DNA of 64,000 nucleotides from Cornus controversa (GCA_026545225.1 CM048851.1:32425956-32489955), one strand, 5' to 3'; positions 43,389-55,499 are shown, counted from the stretch's first letter. Program-made: numbers and translations. The notes: a model not told the origin generated them from the sequence alone.

Positions 43389-45532
43389 TGTACACACAAA
43401 TTTTGTGTCCGAAAATCTAGTAACAAAAATGAGTAACAAACAATCAATTTTATTAATTTCAAAAAAATGGGTATGATTCTCTGTGGTCGATTCTTTTACA
43501 ACAAAGAATCTTCCTCTAACTCAATCTTCTTAATGTTTGGTACAAGGCCTTTGAAAGCTTGTTCTTGAACCGGTTATGACGAGCTTTCTTCAAAACTTCA
43601 GGATTGAGGAAGACTTGACTGGGTTTCTGATCGAGGGCCGATAGAGCTTGATCTCGAAGGGTGGATTGAAGGTCTTCCAAGAAGAATGGCACTTGTGTGG
43701 CATGCTTGATGTTCTTCGTCTTTAGAACTTTGAGGATTAAAAGTCTTTGAAGTAGAACGGCATTTTCATGGCGTGCTTGATGTTCTTCGTCTTCAGAACA
43801 TCCTGTGTTGGTTGAGGCAGAGATTCGGCAAAGCTTTTGTGTTTTCTTGAACTCTTTGTGTCTGTCTCTATGTGTGGGTGGCCTTGTATTTATAGGCCAA
43901 AGTGATAAGTGTTCAATTCTATGCATTTGAACCATCTTTATTGCATATGTTAGTTCTGTTGCTACGTTTACCGAGATATATTTACGGTATTTTTGTATTT
44001 TTGATGTATTGCAGGTCTTGTAGTAAAAGGAGCAAAGTTTGAGGCTTTTTGCAGCTGAAGAGAAAAGTCAAAAATTGCAGCCAAGGCATCTCGATCAATC
44101 GAGATGTTGATCTCGATCAATCGAGATCTCGATTGATCGAAATCTCGATCAATCTCGATTGATCGAGATTCTACAGAAGCCACTTGCCCACTTGCTCTCC
44201 AACTTGCAACAAAATTCCCCTTTTTGTATGACTTAGGGGGATTGTCTGACTTGAACAAGACCCTTGGGGACCTTCTTGATATAATGGATATATATATATA
44301 TATATGGTGGGCCCCAAGGTTGAAAAAGGGAGCCATAAAGCACAAAGAAGACACATTTCTCAAAAATCTCTCATACACACATCATATACAAAGAGGAGAG
44401 ACATTCGAGAGAGGAGAAAGAGGAGCTGAACCAGACCAAGAAGCTTCATCTTCTCCATCAATGGAAGAGTGCAAGGCAACCATGAGCAACTAACTCTTCT
44501 ACTAGGGTGTGGTGAAACCCCTAGCCATGTAAACTTGTTCATTTTTGTAGCACTTGGGATTTGTAATTAAATGTTGATTATTTAGCCTAGTGACCATGTA
44601 CACTAATACATTTCTTTTATATATTCATTTGATGTTGAGTTTATTCTTGTCCTAGAGTAGATTCTTTCATATGAATGCACAATATTTGCATATTCCACAA
44701 GAAGTGCAAATGATGGCTAGATAATGGTGTTTAATTAAATGTGTGGTGTTTACTTGTATAAACCATGCCAAGATAAGGTAGTTTGGATGCATGTAGGTTC
44801 ACTTAGAGAGTAGGGTAATTAGGTAGTTAGTTAGGTTGAAGAGCTATGCTTGTTGAAGATGGATTATGATAGGTTAGCACACACATTAATCTTTTGATAT
44901 GTCATTGAGGTCACAAGCCTAATGACATTGTTAGGCATTTAATTTATGAATCCCATGCTTGCTACACTTATGAACATGTGAATGGCTAGTGGTGGAAACC
45001 AACCCTAGTTCTCTCTCCTAACTTTTACTCTTTAAATTTATTGTCATTATATTCATGCAATAGTTTTATAAACAAAAACTCAAAACCCTGTTTTTAGGAT
45101 TAAAGTGGAATTAATCTTTCTTTAAGACAATTGCGACTAGTCCTCGTGGGATCGATACCCTCTATATAGAACCGTATCTACAAAGATTCGTGCTCTTGCG
45201 AGTGGTTAAATTATATTTTGATAAAAGGGGCATAAATAAGCTTACAATATAATTCGAGTTTAGCCACATCACAAAGGATGGGGGTTTAATTTGGTAACTC
45301 CCCATTAATTGTGCCAACTTCCATGAATAAAGATATTTTGTCTCCTTTTATATGGAAATAAATTCAAATTTAAATTTGAAATGTCACACATTTGTTTGAA
45401 GGCCTGAACCTTCAGGATTTTGACACGTGACCGTCGATGGACCTGCAATCATGGAGTTTAATTGATCGAGAATGTTTTACTTCTTGACCGATCGAACGAT
45501 GATTAGACCATCACAAAATTTATATGTCTACA
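43389..45532 (-). repeat. 5' LTR of the Tat element, split by a solo LTR
   Basis: Two parts, 45532-45272 and 43902-43389, together match the 3' LTR at 29073-29842. With the inserted LTR and one 5-bp duplication removed the length is again 770 bp. Confidence 0.93.
43903..45271 (+). repeat. Solo LTR of the Athila-type family
   Basis: 1369 bp, matching the LTR at 13429-14835. It starts 'tgataagtgttcaattc' and ends 'tagccacatca', with perfect flanking duplications caaag (43898-43902 and 45272-45276). The lack of any interior shows that the full element was removed by LTR-LTR recombination. It carries the TCGAT palindrome cluster at 44087-44173. Confidence 0.96.
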
Positions 45533-45974
45533 GCTGTCATCACCAAATGTTTAGAAATTTAACATTTGAAAGCTGACAGTCGACTTTCTACCTAAAACAG
45601 TCGACTTTATTTTGGTCCTTAAAGAGTAAAATTCATACTGCTAGAAAGAGTAGACTTTCTCAATTCACTAAATCGACTATTTCATCAAATTTCATTAACT
45701 AAAATAGAAAGATAGTCTACTATATGAATTAACACATTCTTCTAACTTAGTGCTCTAGAAATGCTATTTTTATAGCCAAGTCAGCAACCCAAGGAATCAA
45801 ACAACTTAAACGATGTTGTTTCAGTGAGGACAAAATGGTAAAATAATTTTTCCATTAACGGCTTGTTTACGGTCCATTCTTCTATGCAACAAAGTTATAA
45901 TTCAGGTTTTTTTTAGTACATGGGGGTTTCATGCAATTGACTAATAGCTTAGGGGAGTTTAATGCACGTTTCTC
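45533..45974. other. Right part of the Mutator-like element
   Basis: Non-coding, ending in the inverted terminal repeat. It includes repeated 'gtcgactttct' and 'gtcgactttat' words (45579-45612). Confidence 0.5.
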
Positions 45975-45983
45975 TATTTTTTT

Positions 45984-47357
45984 TATTTTCTGTGGGCCAA
46001 ACAATAGGGTGATGTCAGGTTTGGTCAGATAGGAGTGTCTAAACAACTCATAACTTTAAGTTATAACTTAACCTCAAGGTTCAAGTTCAAGTTCGAGCCC
46101 AGTGATGATTGTGGTTTATAGGTGATTAAGAATATGTTTACTTTATAGCCACAAGTCCGAAGGACACAATTACAAACAAAAAATAAAAAATAATACTATG
46201 GTTGCAGAATTTGGAAAGGGCATGGTCTTGCTTCTGTATGCGAAGAGGTTGTTCTCATTTCAAATATAATTTCTTGAATTTATAATGAAGCAATCTTATC
46301 ATTGCACAAGACCGCAAAAAATACTTAATTTTTAAACTTTCCCCTCCTTCCCAGTTATAATCATTTCCCTATGTAAAGTATAAAAATAAAATAAAAAACT
46401 TCTACTTCAAAATACTTTTCTTTTAACAAATACTTAATGTATATATGCATAAATTTCTCAAGTTTTTAATTATTAATCTAAAAGATCATGAAAAAGAATA
46501 ATAATAAATAATTGTCGATAATATTTATTAGGATTGATTACTCTCACCTTTTTGAGATTTGTCCAAATTTTTGACGGACTTAACTATTGGCGAAATCGTT
46601 GAATACATCGTTCCCTCTTTAACATTTGATTTATGAAGAAGTGTGAGATCGTTGAATACATCACTGAATAGCTCATTGAAGGTCGCATCGTGAGGGTCAC
46701 TTTTTTCCCTTCAAACGTGAGGGTCACTTTAATGACTTCCGTTGGGGCATAGAAATCCAAATATCATCCCTTATCACTCATTTTTTTTGGGTAATTGAAG
46801 ATCTGGGTTCAGTTTTATACTCCAGATCCTTTTGTCTCCATGTCACGATTAATGGATTTGACAATTTAGCATTAGCTTGGTATTCTCTACATGTACATGT
46901 ATGTGTGTCTGTGTTTGAATTGACCATGCATTCAATACTTCCTATAAACTTGTTGGAGTTCTATGTTTTCGCGAGGCTTTTTGTTGGTGTTAAATGTAAC
47001 TTTTCACTAACATTTGCATTTCCTTGGTTCAGGTAGAAGTGAAAAAAAATATATCTTTTGAGTTAACACTAATTGGATCGACTCAAATTCCTCAATTTTG
47101 ATGATTGACTCACTCAAAACTGTTGCTAAATTAATCTTTCACTTTTGAAGATTATACGTTAAAACCATATGACTGATTTTGAAATCTTGTGAAGTTGGGT
47201 GATCTATTTATATTTGCTTTGCATATTCTTGCTTGCTCAATTATGTTATTTATTTGAAGTTGGATTCCATGGAGTTTTGACCCACAGACGGATCAAGTTT
47301 GCTGCCTTGTCGGTTTCTTGAGAAAGACTTCATTTCTTTAATGAGAGAAGCTTTCCC
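45984..47357. other. Intergenic, no gene seen
   Basis: AT-rich. 'gatcgttgaatacatc' occurs near 46597 and 46648. A 'ttcaagttcgagcccag' word near 46086-46102 resembles a pol III B box but has no clear A box or tail. Confidence 0.4.
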
Positions 47358-48643
47358 TATGACATATATTTTTGTAATTGTCAATCTTTGGTGTCAAAAC
47401 TAAACACGATCAAGTTATAATATTTGATTTATATTCTCGTCACTGATAGTCTCAAGTGAGCATAGAGTTATACACCAACCATGCATATATTCTTCAAAGG
47501 GATGAAGTTTGAATCTTCGGAGGAAGGCATCAATGATCTGAACAAGGATTTGATCAATTGAAGTTTTTAAATGGTTTCGATTATATGAGGACACCGTTCG
47601 TCAAGTATAAGAGTCACGTAATCCAAGTAGAGTGGTGAGAACACATATATTTCAAATCGGGAGGTTCCAACCTTGAAAAATAGAGTTTTTAAGCATATTT
47701 TCAATATATTCAAGGTTGGACCAGTCCGGGGTTTAAGATGGACTGGCCCATGAGGTCTCAAGACTTGGATTTCTGTTGGCAGAAGCTTGGACCGGTTCAA
47801 TCTCTCTGGTGGCGAATTTTGGCTCTACAACACTCCTGTTTTGACTGGGACTGAACTCTAAAATTTTCTAAAACATTGGGACTTGTTTCCAATTAATTTT
47901 TAACTTGTTTTTCAAGAAAAATTAGGGTTTTTTTAATCTCTATAAAAATCACATATGATTTCTCTCTCGGTGTGCCTTCATTACACTTTCAATAGACAAG
48001 AAATTCATATTCTAGAGAGAGAAAGATTGAAATATTTTTTAATTGAGAATTTTCTTCTACTGTTTATATTTTTGAGAGTACACAAATATTCACTGTGTAA
48101 TTTAGGATGTCTCTCTTTACTTGATCAAGTTACTAAATTGGTTTCTTCTATAACTATTCGTTGCTGAGGAAGGAGAAGAAGATCGCACTACGAAGGGGAC
48201 AGAATACTTGTTGAGTGTTTGTATTCTTCCAGTTACCCTTCCGCAAGGATTTTGATGTTAGCCGAAAATCTGTAGTAATTGGACAAGGGAATCGCAGTAG
48301 TATGCTTGAGGTGTTCCGCATCAAGTTATTGTTAGAGTAGAGTGGGTGTGACTCTGGGACAGAGTGTGTTGTACTTTGTTTTGACGATAGTAGATTTGGT
48401 TCTCTGGGGTTACAAAGTCTCACCTGTAATTTTTTTTCGATCTGGATTTTTCACGTATATCTGGTGCATTCGTTTACTTTACTCCACTTTATTTATTTAC
48501 TTGCTTTGTGGGCTTGCTTTAATTTTTAATTGGACTTAGAATTGGATAATCTGAAAGATTAAGCAAAAAGCGAGTAAACCTAATCACCCCATCTAAGTTT
48601 TAAATCTAACTTTTGCAATCGTTTTCGTACCGCGTAACTCACA
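47358..48643 (+). repeat. 5' LTR of a Sirevirus-like Copia element
   Basis: About 1286 bp. The start 'tatgacatatatttttgtaa' corresponds to 'tgtgacgtatatttttgtaa' of the inverted copy at 51615, so the first G has mutated. It contains the 'ggttggaccagtcc' block (47713-47726), a leader with 'ctctataaaaatcac' (TATA-like, 47938-47952), and ends 'gcgtaactcaca'. Confidence 0.8.
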
Positions 48644-48645
48644 AT

Positions 48646-48657
48646 TGGTATTAAAGC
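48646..48657 (+). other. Primer binding site (initiator tRNA-Met type)
   Basis: 'tggtattaaagc' differs at two positions from 'tggtatcagagc', the usual Copia primer site. Confidence 0.75.
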
Positions 48658-48739
48658 GGTGTTCTCTAATTTGTGAGTAGTTTCTTGCGAAATTAATTTT
48701 TAAAATCAAAAAGTATTTTTGTTTTAAAAAATCATCATG

Positions 48740-50290
48740 CAATCTAGTATAAAATAGGGTGGATCGATTTAGCGAAATTCTTTGTTTGATGGTTCAAATT
48801 ATAATTTTTGGAAGTCTCACATAAAAGCCTTTCCTAAATCTCAAGGTGAGAGAGTATAGATGTCTGTTGAGAACTGATATACAATTCCTACCTCTACCAC
48901 TTATACTGGTGATGCCATTATGACTGTAGTGAAGGATAAGGCAACATAGTCAAATGTTAAGTATGAAGAACCTAATAATAACAACAAGGGCCTATATGCT
49001 ATATTTAATTTTGTTATTCCATCTGAATTTGCTAAAATCTTTGCTTGTTTCACTTTAAAAAAAGTATGAGATATTTTACAGCTAACTCATGAAGGTACTA
49101 CCAAGGTAAGGAAGTCAATCTATAAATGCTAGCAACCAAGTTTGAAATAACTCGGATGGATGAAGATGATATGTTTTCTGATTTTTATTCTAAGTTTAAT
49201 GATATAGTTCAAAGCAGTGCTAACATTGGTAAAAGAATTCCATCTTTTCAGGTTTTAAGAAAAATCATGAGGTCACTTTATGATAGATTTCAAACTAAGT
49301 TGAAAGTTGAAAGTCTTAGATGAGAGCAAAAATGTTGATTCAATAGATGTGACAGAATTAGTTGGATCAATTCAAACTTTTGAGATGAAATATCGAAAAC
49401 TTCATAAATAAAAAAAAACTTGCTTTAAAATCCTCAAAGACTTCTAAGTCTTCAAATTTGTCAAATATTTCAAATTCTTTAAGAGATGAAGTTGAAAAGG
49501 TTGAAAGTTTTGAATATGATTCAAATAATGATGTTGCACTCCTAGCTAGAAATTTTAAAAAGATCCTTAAATATGAAAAAGATAGAAATCTTAGGAAAGG
49601 AAATCATTCTAAATTTCATAGTCAAGGTTCATCATCTAAAGGTAAGAATAGGAAAGAAAAAGAAGTTTATAACTATAAGGATTTTGAAATCACTTGTTGC
49701 ACATGTGGTGGTAAAGGTCACACATCTACTCAATGTCCATGAAATATTCAAAAGAAAGCCATTAAATTAAGCTATTATTTTTTAGTTTGATTTTTCTAAT
49801 TCTGATAGTGATTCTTCTATTGAGAATGATACTCTTGCTTTCGTTGCTTAATTGAATGATGATACTGTTGATTATTCTTCTTTTGATGTAGGTGAAACAG
49901 AGAAATATACAACTCTAAGTCAAGTTGGATCCGATGATTCTGAAGATGAAGGAAGATAAGAACCAACCAATAAAGAATTGTCCAAAGCTTTTGATGAGTT
50001 GTTTACTGAGACTATCAAAATCAAAAGAGCTTACAAAAAGCATGCTAAACAATTGGAGATGGTGGGAATTGAAAGAGAATCTCTGATAAAAGAAAGTGAG
50101 AATATCCAAAAAAAGATTGAAGAAAAATTTTGAATCTTCAAAGTAAAGTCAAGTTCCTCGAAAGCGAGGTAAGTCAAGTTATTTCTACTAGAGATACTCT
50201 TATTACTAGAATTGATTTTCTTGAGTCTAAATTGAAAAAGTTTCAAGAGAAATTAATTACATTTACTTCTAGACAGATTAAGCTTGATAG
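48740..50290 (+). pseudogene. Copia gag (UBN2-type), pol missing
   Basis: Begins with SLFDGSNYNFWKSHIKAFPKS, the N-terminal gag block of Sirevirus-type Copia elements, then VKYEEPNNNNKGLYAIFNFV. The UBN2 core follows (49126-49323: EITRMDEDDMFSDFYSKFND, KRIPSFQVLRKIMRSLYDRF), DVTELVGSIQTFEMKYRKL and a Lys/Ser region. A CCHC zinc knuckle follows (CCTCGGKGHTSTQC, about 49696-49737, form C-x2-C-x4-H-x4-C). The acidic and coiled-coil tail (to SRQIKLD at 50289) then runs straight into LTR sequence at 50291. There are multiple stops and shifts. No protease, integrase or RT is present. Confidence 0.88.
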
Positions 50291-50734
50291 TGTGAGATAT
50301 AAATTTTAAATTGGCATATTTCGGTGATTTTAACCTAATTGATCGAGTTGTAATTTTTAATTTATTCTTTGTATCGATCGTCGACATCTTCGAGCTGACA
50401 CTCAAGTGTATGAAAGTATATAAATCAGTAAGAACACCATATAGTACAGGTAAATATGACGAGGATACTCTACACTTTATATTTCCGAGTCTATTTTGAA
50501 AAACTAGGGATTCATGAAAAATTTAGGGTTTTTCAAAGTAAGACCGGTCCAACTTTTCTCGGTAGTTTAGTTTCTGTAGGTTTTTACAAAGTCCCACCGG
50601 TCCTATTATTTTGGCACCGGTCCCACTTAGCCTGTTCCAAATAGGAAACAAATTTTAATGAAAATTCTGATTCCTATTGGGTTTGAAACTTCTAAAAGAG
50701 TTCTATTTTGATATTTAACTTCTTTTCCAAGTAC
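50291..50734 (+). repeat. Second LTR fragment of the plus-strand Copia element
   Basis: Starts 'tgtgagatataaattttaaa', with 'attggcatatttcggtg' and 'gatcgagttgtaatttt' matching the start of the inverted LTR (read from 51615). Then 'ggtccaac' and 'accggtccca' blocks follow. The 3' half is missing; an inverted LTR abuts. Confidence 0.6.
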
Positions 50735-51615
50735 ACCAACAACTAGTTGTAGAAGACATCAATCCAGTAACTTGATCACAAAGAAATCTTTAATGCAATC
50801 TTCGAATAGTTGATCAAGCAAATATAGAGAATACCCAAAATCATTCACTGAATATGTGTGTGATCTCAAAAATATAAAAAAAGAATTTGAGGAAAAAATT
50901 ATCTGCTCAGAAAAATATCTCAATGTTTTCTCTCTCTGAAAAATCTCTGTTTTTTTATATTAAAAGCATGTATTGAGAGAGAAACTATATGAGGTTTTCA
51001 TAAAGATTAAAAACCCTAATTTTCATTAAAAAAATAATTTAAAATCGAATAGGAAACAAGTCTCGACAGTTTTAGAAAGTTTCAGGTCCAATCCTAGTTA
51101 AAACAGGTTTAAAGAAGGTTGTTTCCGCCAACCAGCCAACATGGACTAGTCCAGGCTTTCCTTGGACCAGTCCAACTTCCTATGGACCACTGTATGAGAT
51201 CCCGAGACATCATGGATCGGTCCAACTAAAGCCTAGACTGGTCCAACCTTGAAAAATGCACTATTTTGCTTAAAAACTCCTCTTTTCAAGGTCAGAATCT
51301 CCCGGTTTGAAAAATACGTGTTCTCACCACTTTACATGGACTACGTGACTCTTATATGTGATCAACGATGTTCTCATGCATTTGGAATCATGTTAAAACT
51401 TTAAACGATCGAATCTTTGGGTAAACCCTAGATGGTTTTTCTAGAAGATTTAATCTTCATCTTTTGACGAACCTTTGCATGGTTGGTGTAGAACTTCATG
51501 CTCACTCTGAAACTTCAATTACATGATTAATACTAGAATTATGAATCAAAAAATATAACTCGATCATGTTTGGTTTTGACACTGAATATTGCCAATTACA
51601 AAAATATACGTCACA
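50735..51615 (-). repeat. 3' LTR of a minus-strand Sirevirus-like Copia element
   Basis: On the minus strand it starts 'tgtgacgtatatttttgtaa' at 51615, directly after a polypurine tract, and follows the LTR at 47358 through 'ggttggaccagtctagg' (about 51250) and 'gatcaagttactggatt' (about 50775). The end after that is lost where the plus-strand LTR fragment begins. Confidence 0.75.
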
Positions 51616-51630
51616 ATCTCCCCTTTTGAC
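51616..51630 (-). other. Polypurine tract of the minus-strand Copia element
   Basis: Minus strand 'gtcaaaaggggagat' adjoining the LTR start, the usual Sirevirus plus-strand primer. Confidence 0.8.
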
Positions 51631-52518
51631 AATTTCGTAACAAAATCAACCTAGACAAATATTGAAATACCCCCACAAAATTTCGTTCATGAGGTGGCCA
51701 GTCTCATACGCAAAACCTGAGGTATACTAATAGCTGATAGCAACAAGCATAGAAGACAAAAGACAAAATGAAATAATTTTTAAAAGCTGAACAGAAAATT
51801 CCACTGAATTGAAATAACCGATAAATAAATAATTATATACCTAGTACAATTTGGAAGTCCTGTAACTTAAGGACCCCTTAACTAGAATGAACAACAGTTT
51901 TTAATTGTAAAATTAATACCAACAGTCAAAGTCTCAAAAGTTCATAGTCTGACTTTTGAAGAAGATAAGTTCCTACTCTATAACTGATGAGATGAGACAT
52001 CTGCTACAACCAACCCCTAAAACTCTATCCTCGCGGTGGAACCTGTCTGGGACCTGAAATGTCAACAAAGTGGGTTAAACCCATGAACAAGTTCTATCTA
52101 CTACATCCCAATCAGAGAACCATTATACATACCCTCAATATAAGGGACACAAACGAAATTCATAAATTTAACATACAAGTTATTCTTTTATCCAGTTTCA
52201 TGTTTTCAAAACAACAGTCATTATTTATAATGTTCCACCCAAATCCTTATTATGCAAAAAGTGAACACATTTTTTAAGTTCAGCAGAAATAAACATAACA
52301 TGAAATAATATCAAGTTTAAGCAATCCTAACATGACACCATTTTATCCTTTGATACCTTAATAGGTATAGGTATATACATACTGGTCATTCCCTACCTAG
52401 TTCATGTTTTCAGAAATCAAAATCATCTTATACATTGTCCCAACAAACCCTTATCATTCAACAATGAACACATTCTTTAAGTTTAAAATAAAGAAACATA
52501 TGCATGCATTTTATTAAA

Positions 52519-52826
52519 TCTAGGCAATCCTTACATGCCAAATATAATGTATATCTAACCTTATTAGGTATGGGCGATCCTGACACTCCGGGCAATCCTA
52601 ACATGCTAAATATATGTATAGATACCTTATTAGATATGGGTGATCTCGACATGCCGGACAATCCTTACATGCCAAATAAAATATATAAATATCTTATTAG
52701 GTATGAGCGATCCTAACACGCCGGGCAATCCTTACATGCCAAATAAAATGTATAGATACTTTATTAGGTATGGGCGATCCTTACACGCCGGGCAATTCTT
52801 GCATACCAAAAATAATATATAGATAC
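52519..52826. repeat. Tandem repeat, about 66-bp period, 4-5 copies
   Basis: Units contain 'cttattaggtatgggcgatc', 'ctgacac(g/t)ccgggcaatcc' and 'ttacatgccaaataaaatg'. It lies inside the 3.3-kb solo LTR. Confidence 0.9.
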
Positions 52827-53744
52827 CTTCCCAATGTGAAATCTAAAATAATCAAGGGGCATTATGATTTTAATTTGCACAAACAAAGTAATTCAAATGA
52901 TTCGATATGAAATTATCACCATAAGATAAATAGTTCACAAGTAAAATTATAATTAAGTATTGTATGGGCATTTATACCTTTAAAGGAAAATACATTCAAG
53001 TACATCAAATAATACAATAATCCATTTTAAAAGCAACCACCCAATTAAACCTCCAATTTATTTAAACCTTCAAGGGAGTTAAAACCTAACTCGAATTTCA
53101 GTTCTCGGCCTATTCTGTTCCTAAAACAACGTTTAAACATTCTGAATTTTTTTTTATATTCTCAAAAATTTAAAAGAAATATTTTCTAATAAGAAACAAA
53201 TAAAGTATAGTCAGAGGCATACTTATACAACCGATACATCCTCAAGGGAAACTCCTTTTCACTTGAAATTTAAAATTCAGGTGCATTTTAATCCTATAAA
53301 GTTACCTGCATTTTTTTACGAATTTTTTGAAATTTTAAAATATTTTCTAAAAATACAAGAAAGTGAAAACCCAACTTTTAGACACTTTAAAAATCAATTG
53401 AACTCTAAGGGAAGCTCATTTTGAGATGAAAATTTAAACCCAATATCATTTAATATCTAGGAAGCTACAATAAAAACATAAAATTTTTTGGAAATTTCTA
53501 AGTATTTTCTAAAATAAAAGAAGGTGAAAATTCCAATTTTTAGACACTTTAAAAATTAATTTAAAAACAAGGGTAAATCTTTTTGACGTGAAATTTAAAA
53601 CCAAAGCTCCTTTAACCCCCAGAAAGATGAGATAAAATTTTGGAAATTTTTAGAATTATAAAAGTATTTTTGAAAAATAATTTTCCAAATTTTTAGGTTT
53701 TTCCAAAAATTTTAAAAATTCAAAAAAAATACCAAACTAATTCG

Positions 53745-53890
53745 GAATGGGCCCATATCGGACCCATAGGCGGGCCCCCGCGAATGGGGCTCAAAACTCA
53801 TTTTCTGACCACCGGCCGGCGCAGGCGCCACGGGCCCGTTGAGGCCTTTTTCCCCAGTGCGCTGGGGGCTATTCTGGCGCATTTTTCGGC
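53745..53890. other. GC-rich island inside the solo LTR
   Basis: 'gggcccatatcggaccc' followed by 'accggccggcgcaggcgcca' is far richer in GC than anything around it. The position in the second half of the LTR could mark the promoter or leader region; no TATA box is clear. Confidence 0.4.
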
Positions 53891-54180
53891 TTCCCTCAAC
53901 CTCCGTTTGGCCTGATTTTTGTACCATTTTTCTTCTCTTGATCCCCTCTACCCATTGGTACAAAAAGCCCCATCAATAGTGGCCCAAATCAGAAACCCCT
54001 AATTCACAAGTTCTAGGGTTCTTCGTAAAAAAATTCAAAATTTAAATCTATTTCACTAAATCTGATTTTATAAGGGTCAAGGTTGTTTTCCCACACAATC
54101 CACAACATAACAAAAGCAAATTAATATTCTTCATCCTCCTAAATTCATGCTATTATGAATTCACTTCGTATTACACACAT

Positions 54181-54226
<46 letters not shown>

Positions 54227-55171
54227 TATTCATGAACTTGTTTATATATTAATTCTTCATATATATTAAGTTGGCATAGAAGATCTCACGAATTTAATTC
54301 AATAGAAACAACATAAATTACCATAAAATGAGATACACAAAATTTTAAAGAGCAATCATAAACAAAGATTTAGACTATGCATACGGATTCAAAGGGAAAA
54401 AGAAGAATCAAACTTGCCTCTTTGACGATTGAACAACTCGTTCACCCGATCGTTCCTTCACTTTCTCTCTTTCATTTACTCTCTTCGTTTCTGTGCGTAA
54501 AGTAAACGACAGAAACCCTATTCTATATTTTCTTTTCTCTAAAAAAAAAACCAAAACAAAAGAAAATAAAATAATTTAACTATAACCTTGGCCCATCAAT
54601 TTAAGTATATCCCTAGCCCAACCATTCCAATCCAGATTCCTCCCTAGCCCAATCCAAAGCATTTAAAAGATTTAAATCAAACAATACATAATTAATAAAC
54701 AATTCACATAAAATGATAAAAATATAAATAGAGAAATTCACATGAGAAAATTGGAATCTATAAAACATAAATAATCCATATAAAATGATAACAATCAAAC
54801 TTATCAATTCACATGAAATGATAAAATGCAAATAAAGGAAAAGTAACTCACATAAAATGATAAATATAAAGATAAGGCATTTCACATGATTTAATAAAAT
54901 AATAATAATATAAAAAAATTCAAATTCTTTAAAATAATAGACGTCCAAATTTTCAGGGTATTACAAATATAACCTAACCACTGGAAAGATCAGATTACAA
55001 TATGTCCCCAATTACAAAAAAATATAACTTGAAAAACTCAAAGCATCATGAGCAAGCTTTCATCTTTCATGTGTAGTGTCTATCAAACCCGTAAAATCTA
55101 CATATTACATAAACAACACTATCTGTGAAAGCTTAATCAAGAAAAATACAATGATATAAAATCATTTTTAA

Positions 55172-55268
55172 ACTCCCCCTTAATTATATAACCAAATATA
55201 ATATCTCCCCACATGTCTCAAACAAATAAATCTCCCCCTTTGTCAAAGCACCCTATCTCCCCCTTTTT
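55172..55268 (-). other. Multiplied polypurine tracts
   Basis: Four C-rich runs on the plus strand (purine on the minus): 55172-55179, 55204-55210, 55231-55240 and 55255-55268, the last reading 'ccaaaaagggggagataggg' on the minus strand. Repeated polypurine tracts upstream of the 3' LTR are a described feature of Sireviruses. Confidence 0.7.
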
Positions 55269-55499
55269 GGAACAAATTGACAAACTAAGACACATAAAAA
55301 CAAAAGAGAACAAAACAACATTTAATTAAGTGAGATAAAAGTGTAACATTCAATCAATATTAAAATTATGAAGGTTACACATAAGCACAACATAGACAAT
55401 ATTAAACATAACAAGTCTAAGCAAATCAAAACATAAAACTTATCAAGTTCAAGTAACAAATCTAGACAAAATATAGATAACTACTCAAAGTCTAGCAAA

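Larger units (their letters stand above)
29073..45532 (-). mobile_element. Tat-lineage Ty3/gypsy retrotransposon with antisense PMD gene
   Basis: Read on the minus strand: 5' LTR 45532-43389 (interrupted by a solo LTR), a tRNA-Arg-like primer site, gag, protease, RT, RNase H, second RNase H and integrase (43305-36190). A plant-mobile-domain gene follows on the opposite strand (32750-35840), then a long leader with tandem repeats, a polypurine tract and the 3' LTR 29842-29073. The flanking 5-mers are gttgt (29068-29072) and gctgt (45533-45537), a duplication with one mismatch. Without the solo LTR and its duplication the 5' LTR is 770 bp, equal to the 3' LTR, and the element is about 15.1 kb. 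The extra RNase H and the antisense 3' gene place it in the Tat/Ogre lineage. All reading frames contain stops. Confidence 0.93.
27807..45974. mobile_element. Mutator-like element hosting a nested Tat retrotransposon
   Basis: The left end 'gagaaaagtacattaaaccc' and the reverse complement of the right end 'gagaaacgtgcattaaactc' are imperfect terminal inverted repeats. They are flanked by identical 9-mers tattttttt (27798-27806 and 45975-45983), the target size of Mutator elements. Removing the Tat element (29073-45532) and one copy of its 5-bp duplication leaves about 1.7 kb: a GRF-zinc-finger gene near the left end and about 0.95 kb of non-coding sequence. No transposase is visible, so it is a gene-carrying non-autonomous element. 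The T-rich duplication is low complexity, so the exact ends rest on the inverted repeats as well. Confidence 0.75.
51663..54965 (+). repeat. 3.3-kb solo LTR, Tekay-like
   Basis: Starts 'tgaaatacccccac' and ends 'tcagggtattaca', so it has TG...CA ends within a short inverted repeat (tg-aatacccc / gggtatta-ca). Perfect duplications aatat flank it (51658-51662 and 54966-54970). A long LTR beginning with t-g-x-(g/a)atacccc is typical of Tekay/Del chromoviruses. It has no interior, so it is a solo LTR. It carries a 66-bp tandem repeat, a GC-rich island (53745-53890), a (TA)n run (54184-54217) and several 'cacat(g/a)a(a/t)atgataa'-type words near 54700-54880. The 5' part matches the fragment at 656-1615. 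A TIR element of the same size cannot be formally excluded. Confidence 0.85.

Noticed and set aside
46040..46110. SINE-like B-box word
   Set aside because: No A box at the right distance, no tail and no target duplication.
54613..54948. 111-codon hydrophobic minus-strand frame
   Set aside because: It lies inside the solo LTR, is AT-driven low complexity and has no domain.
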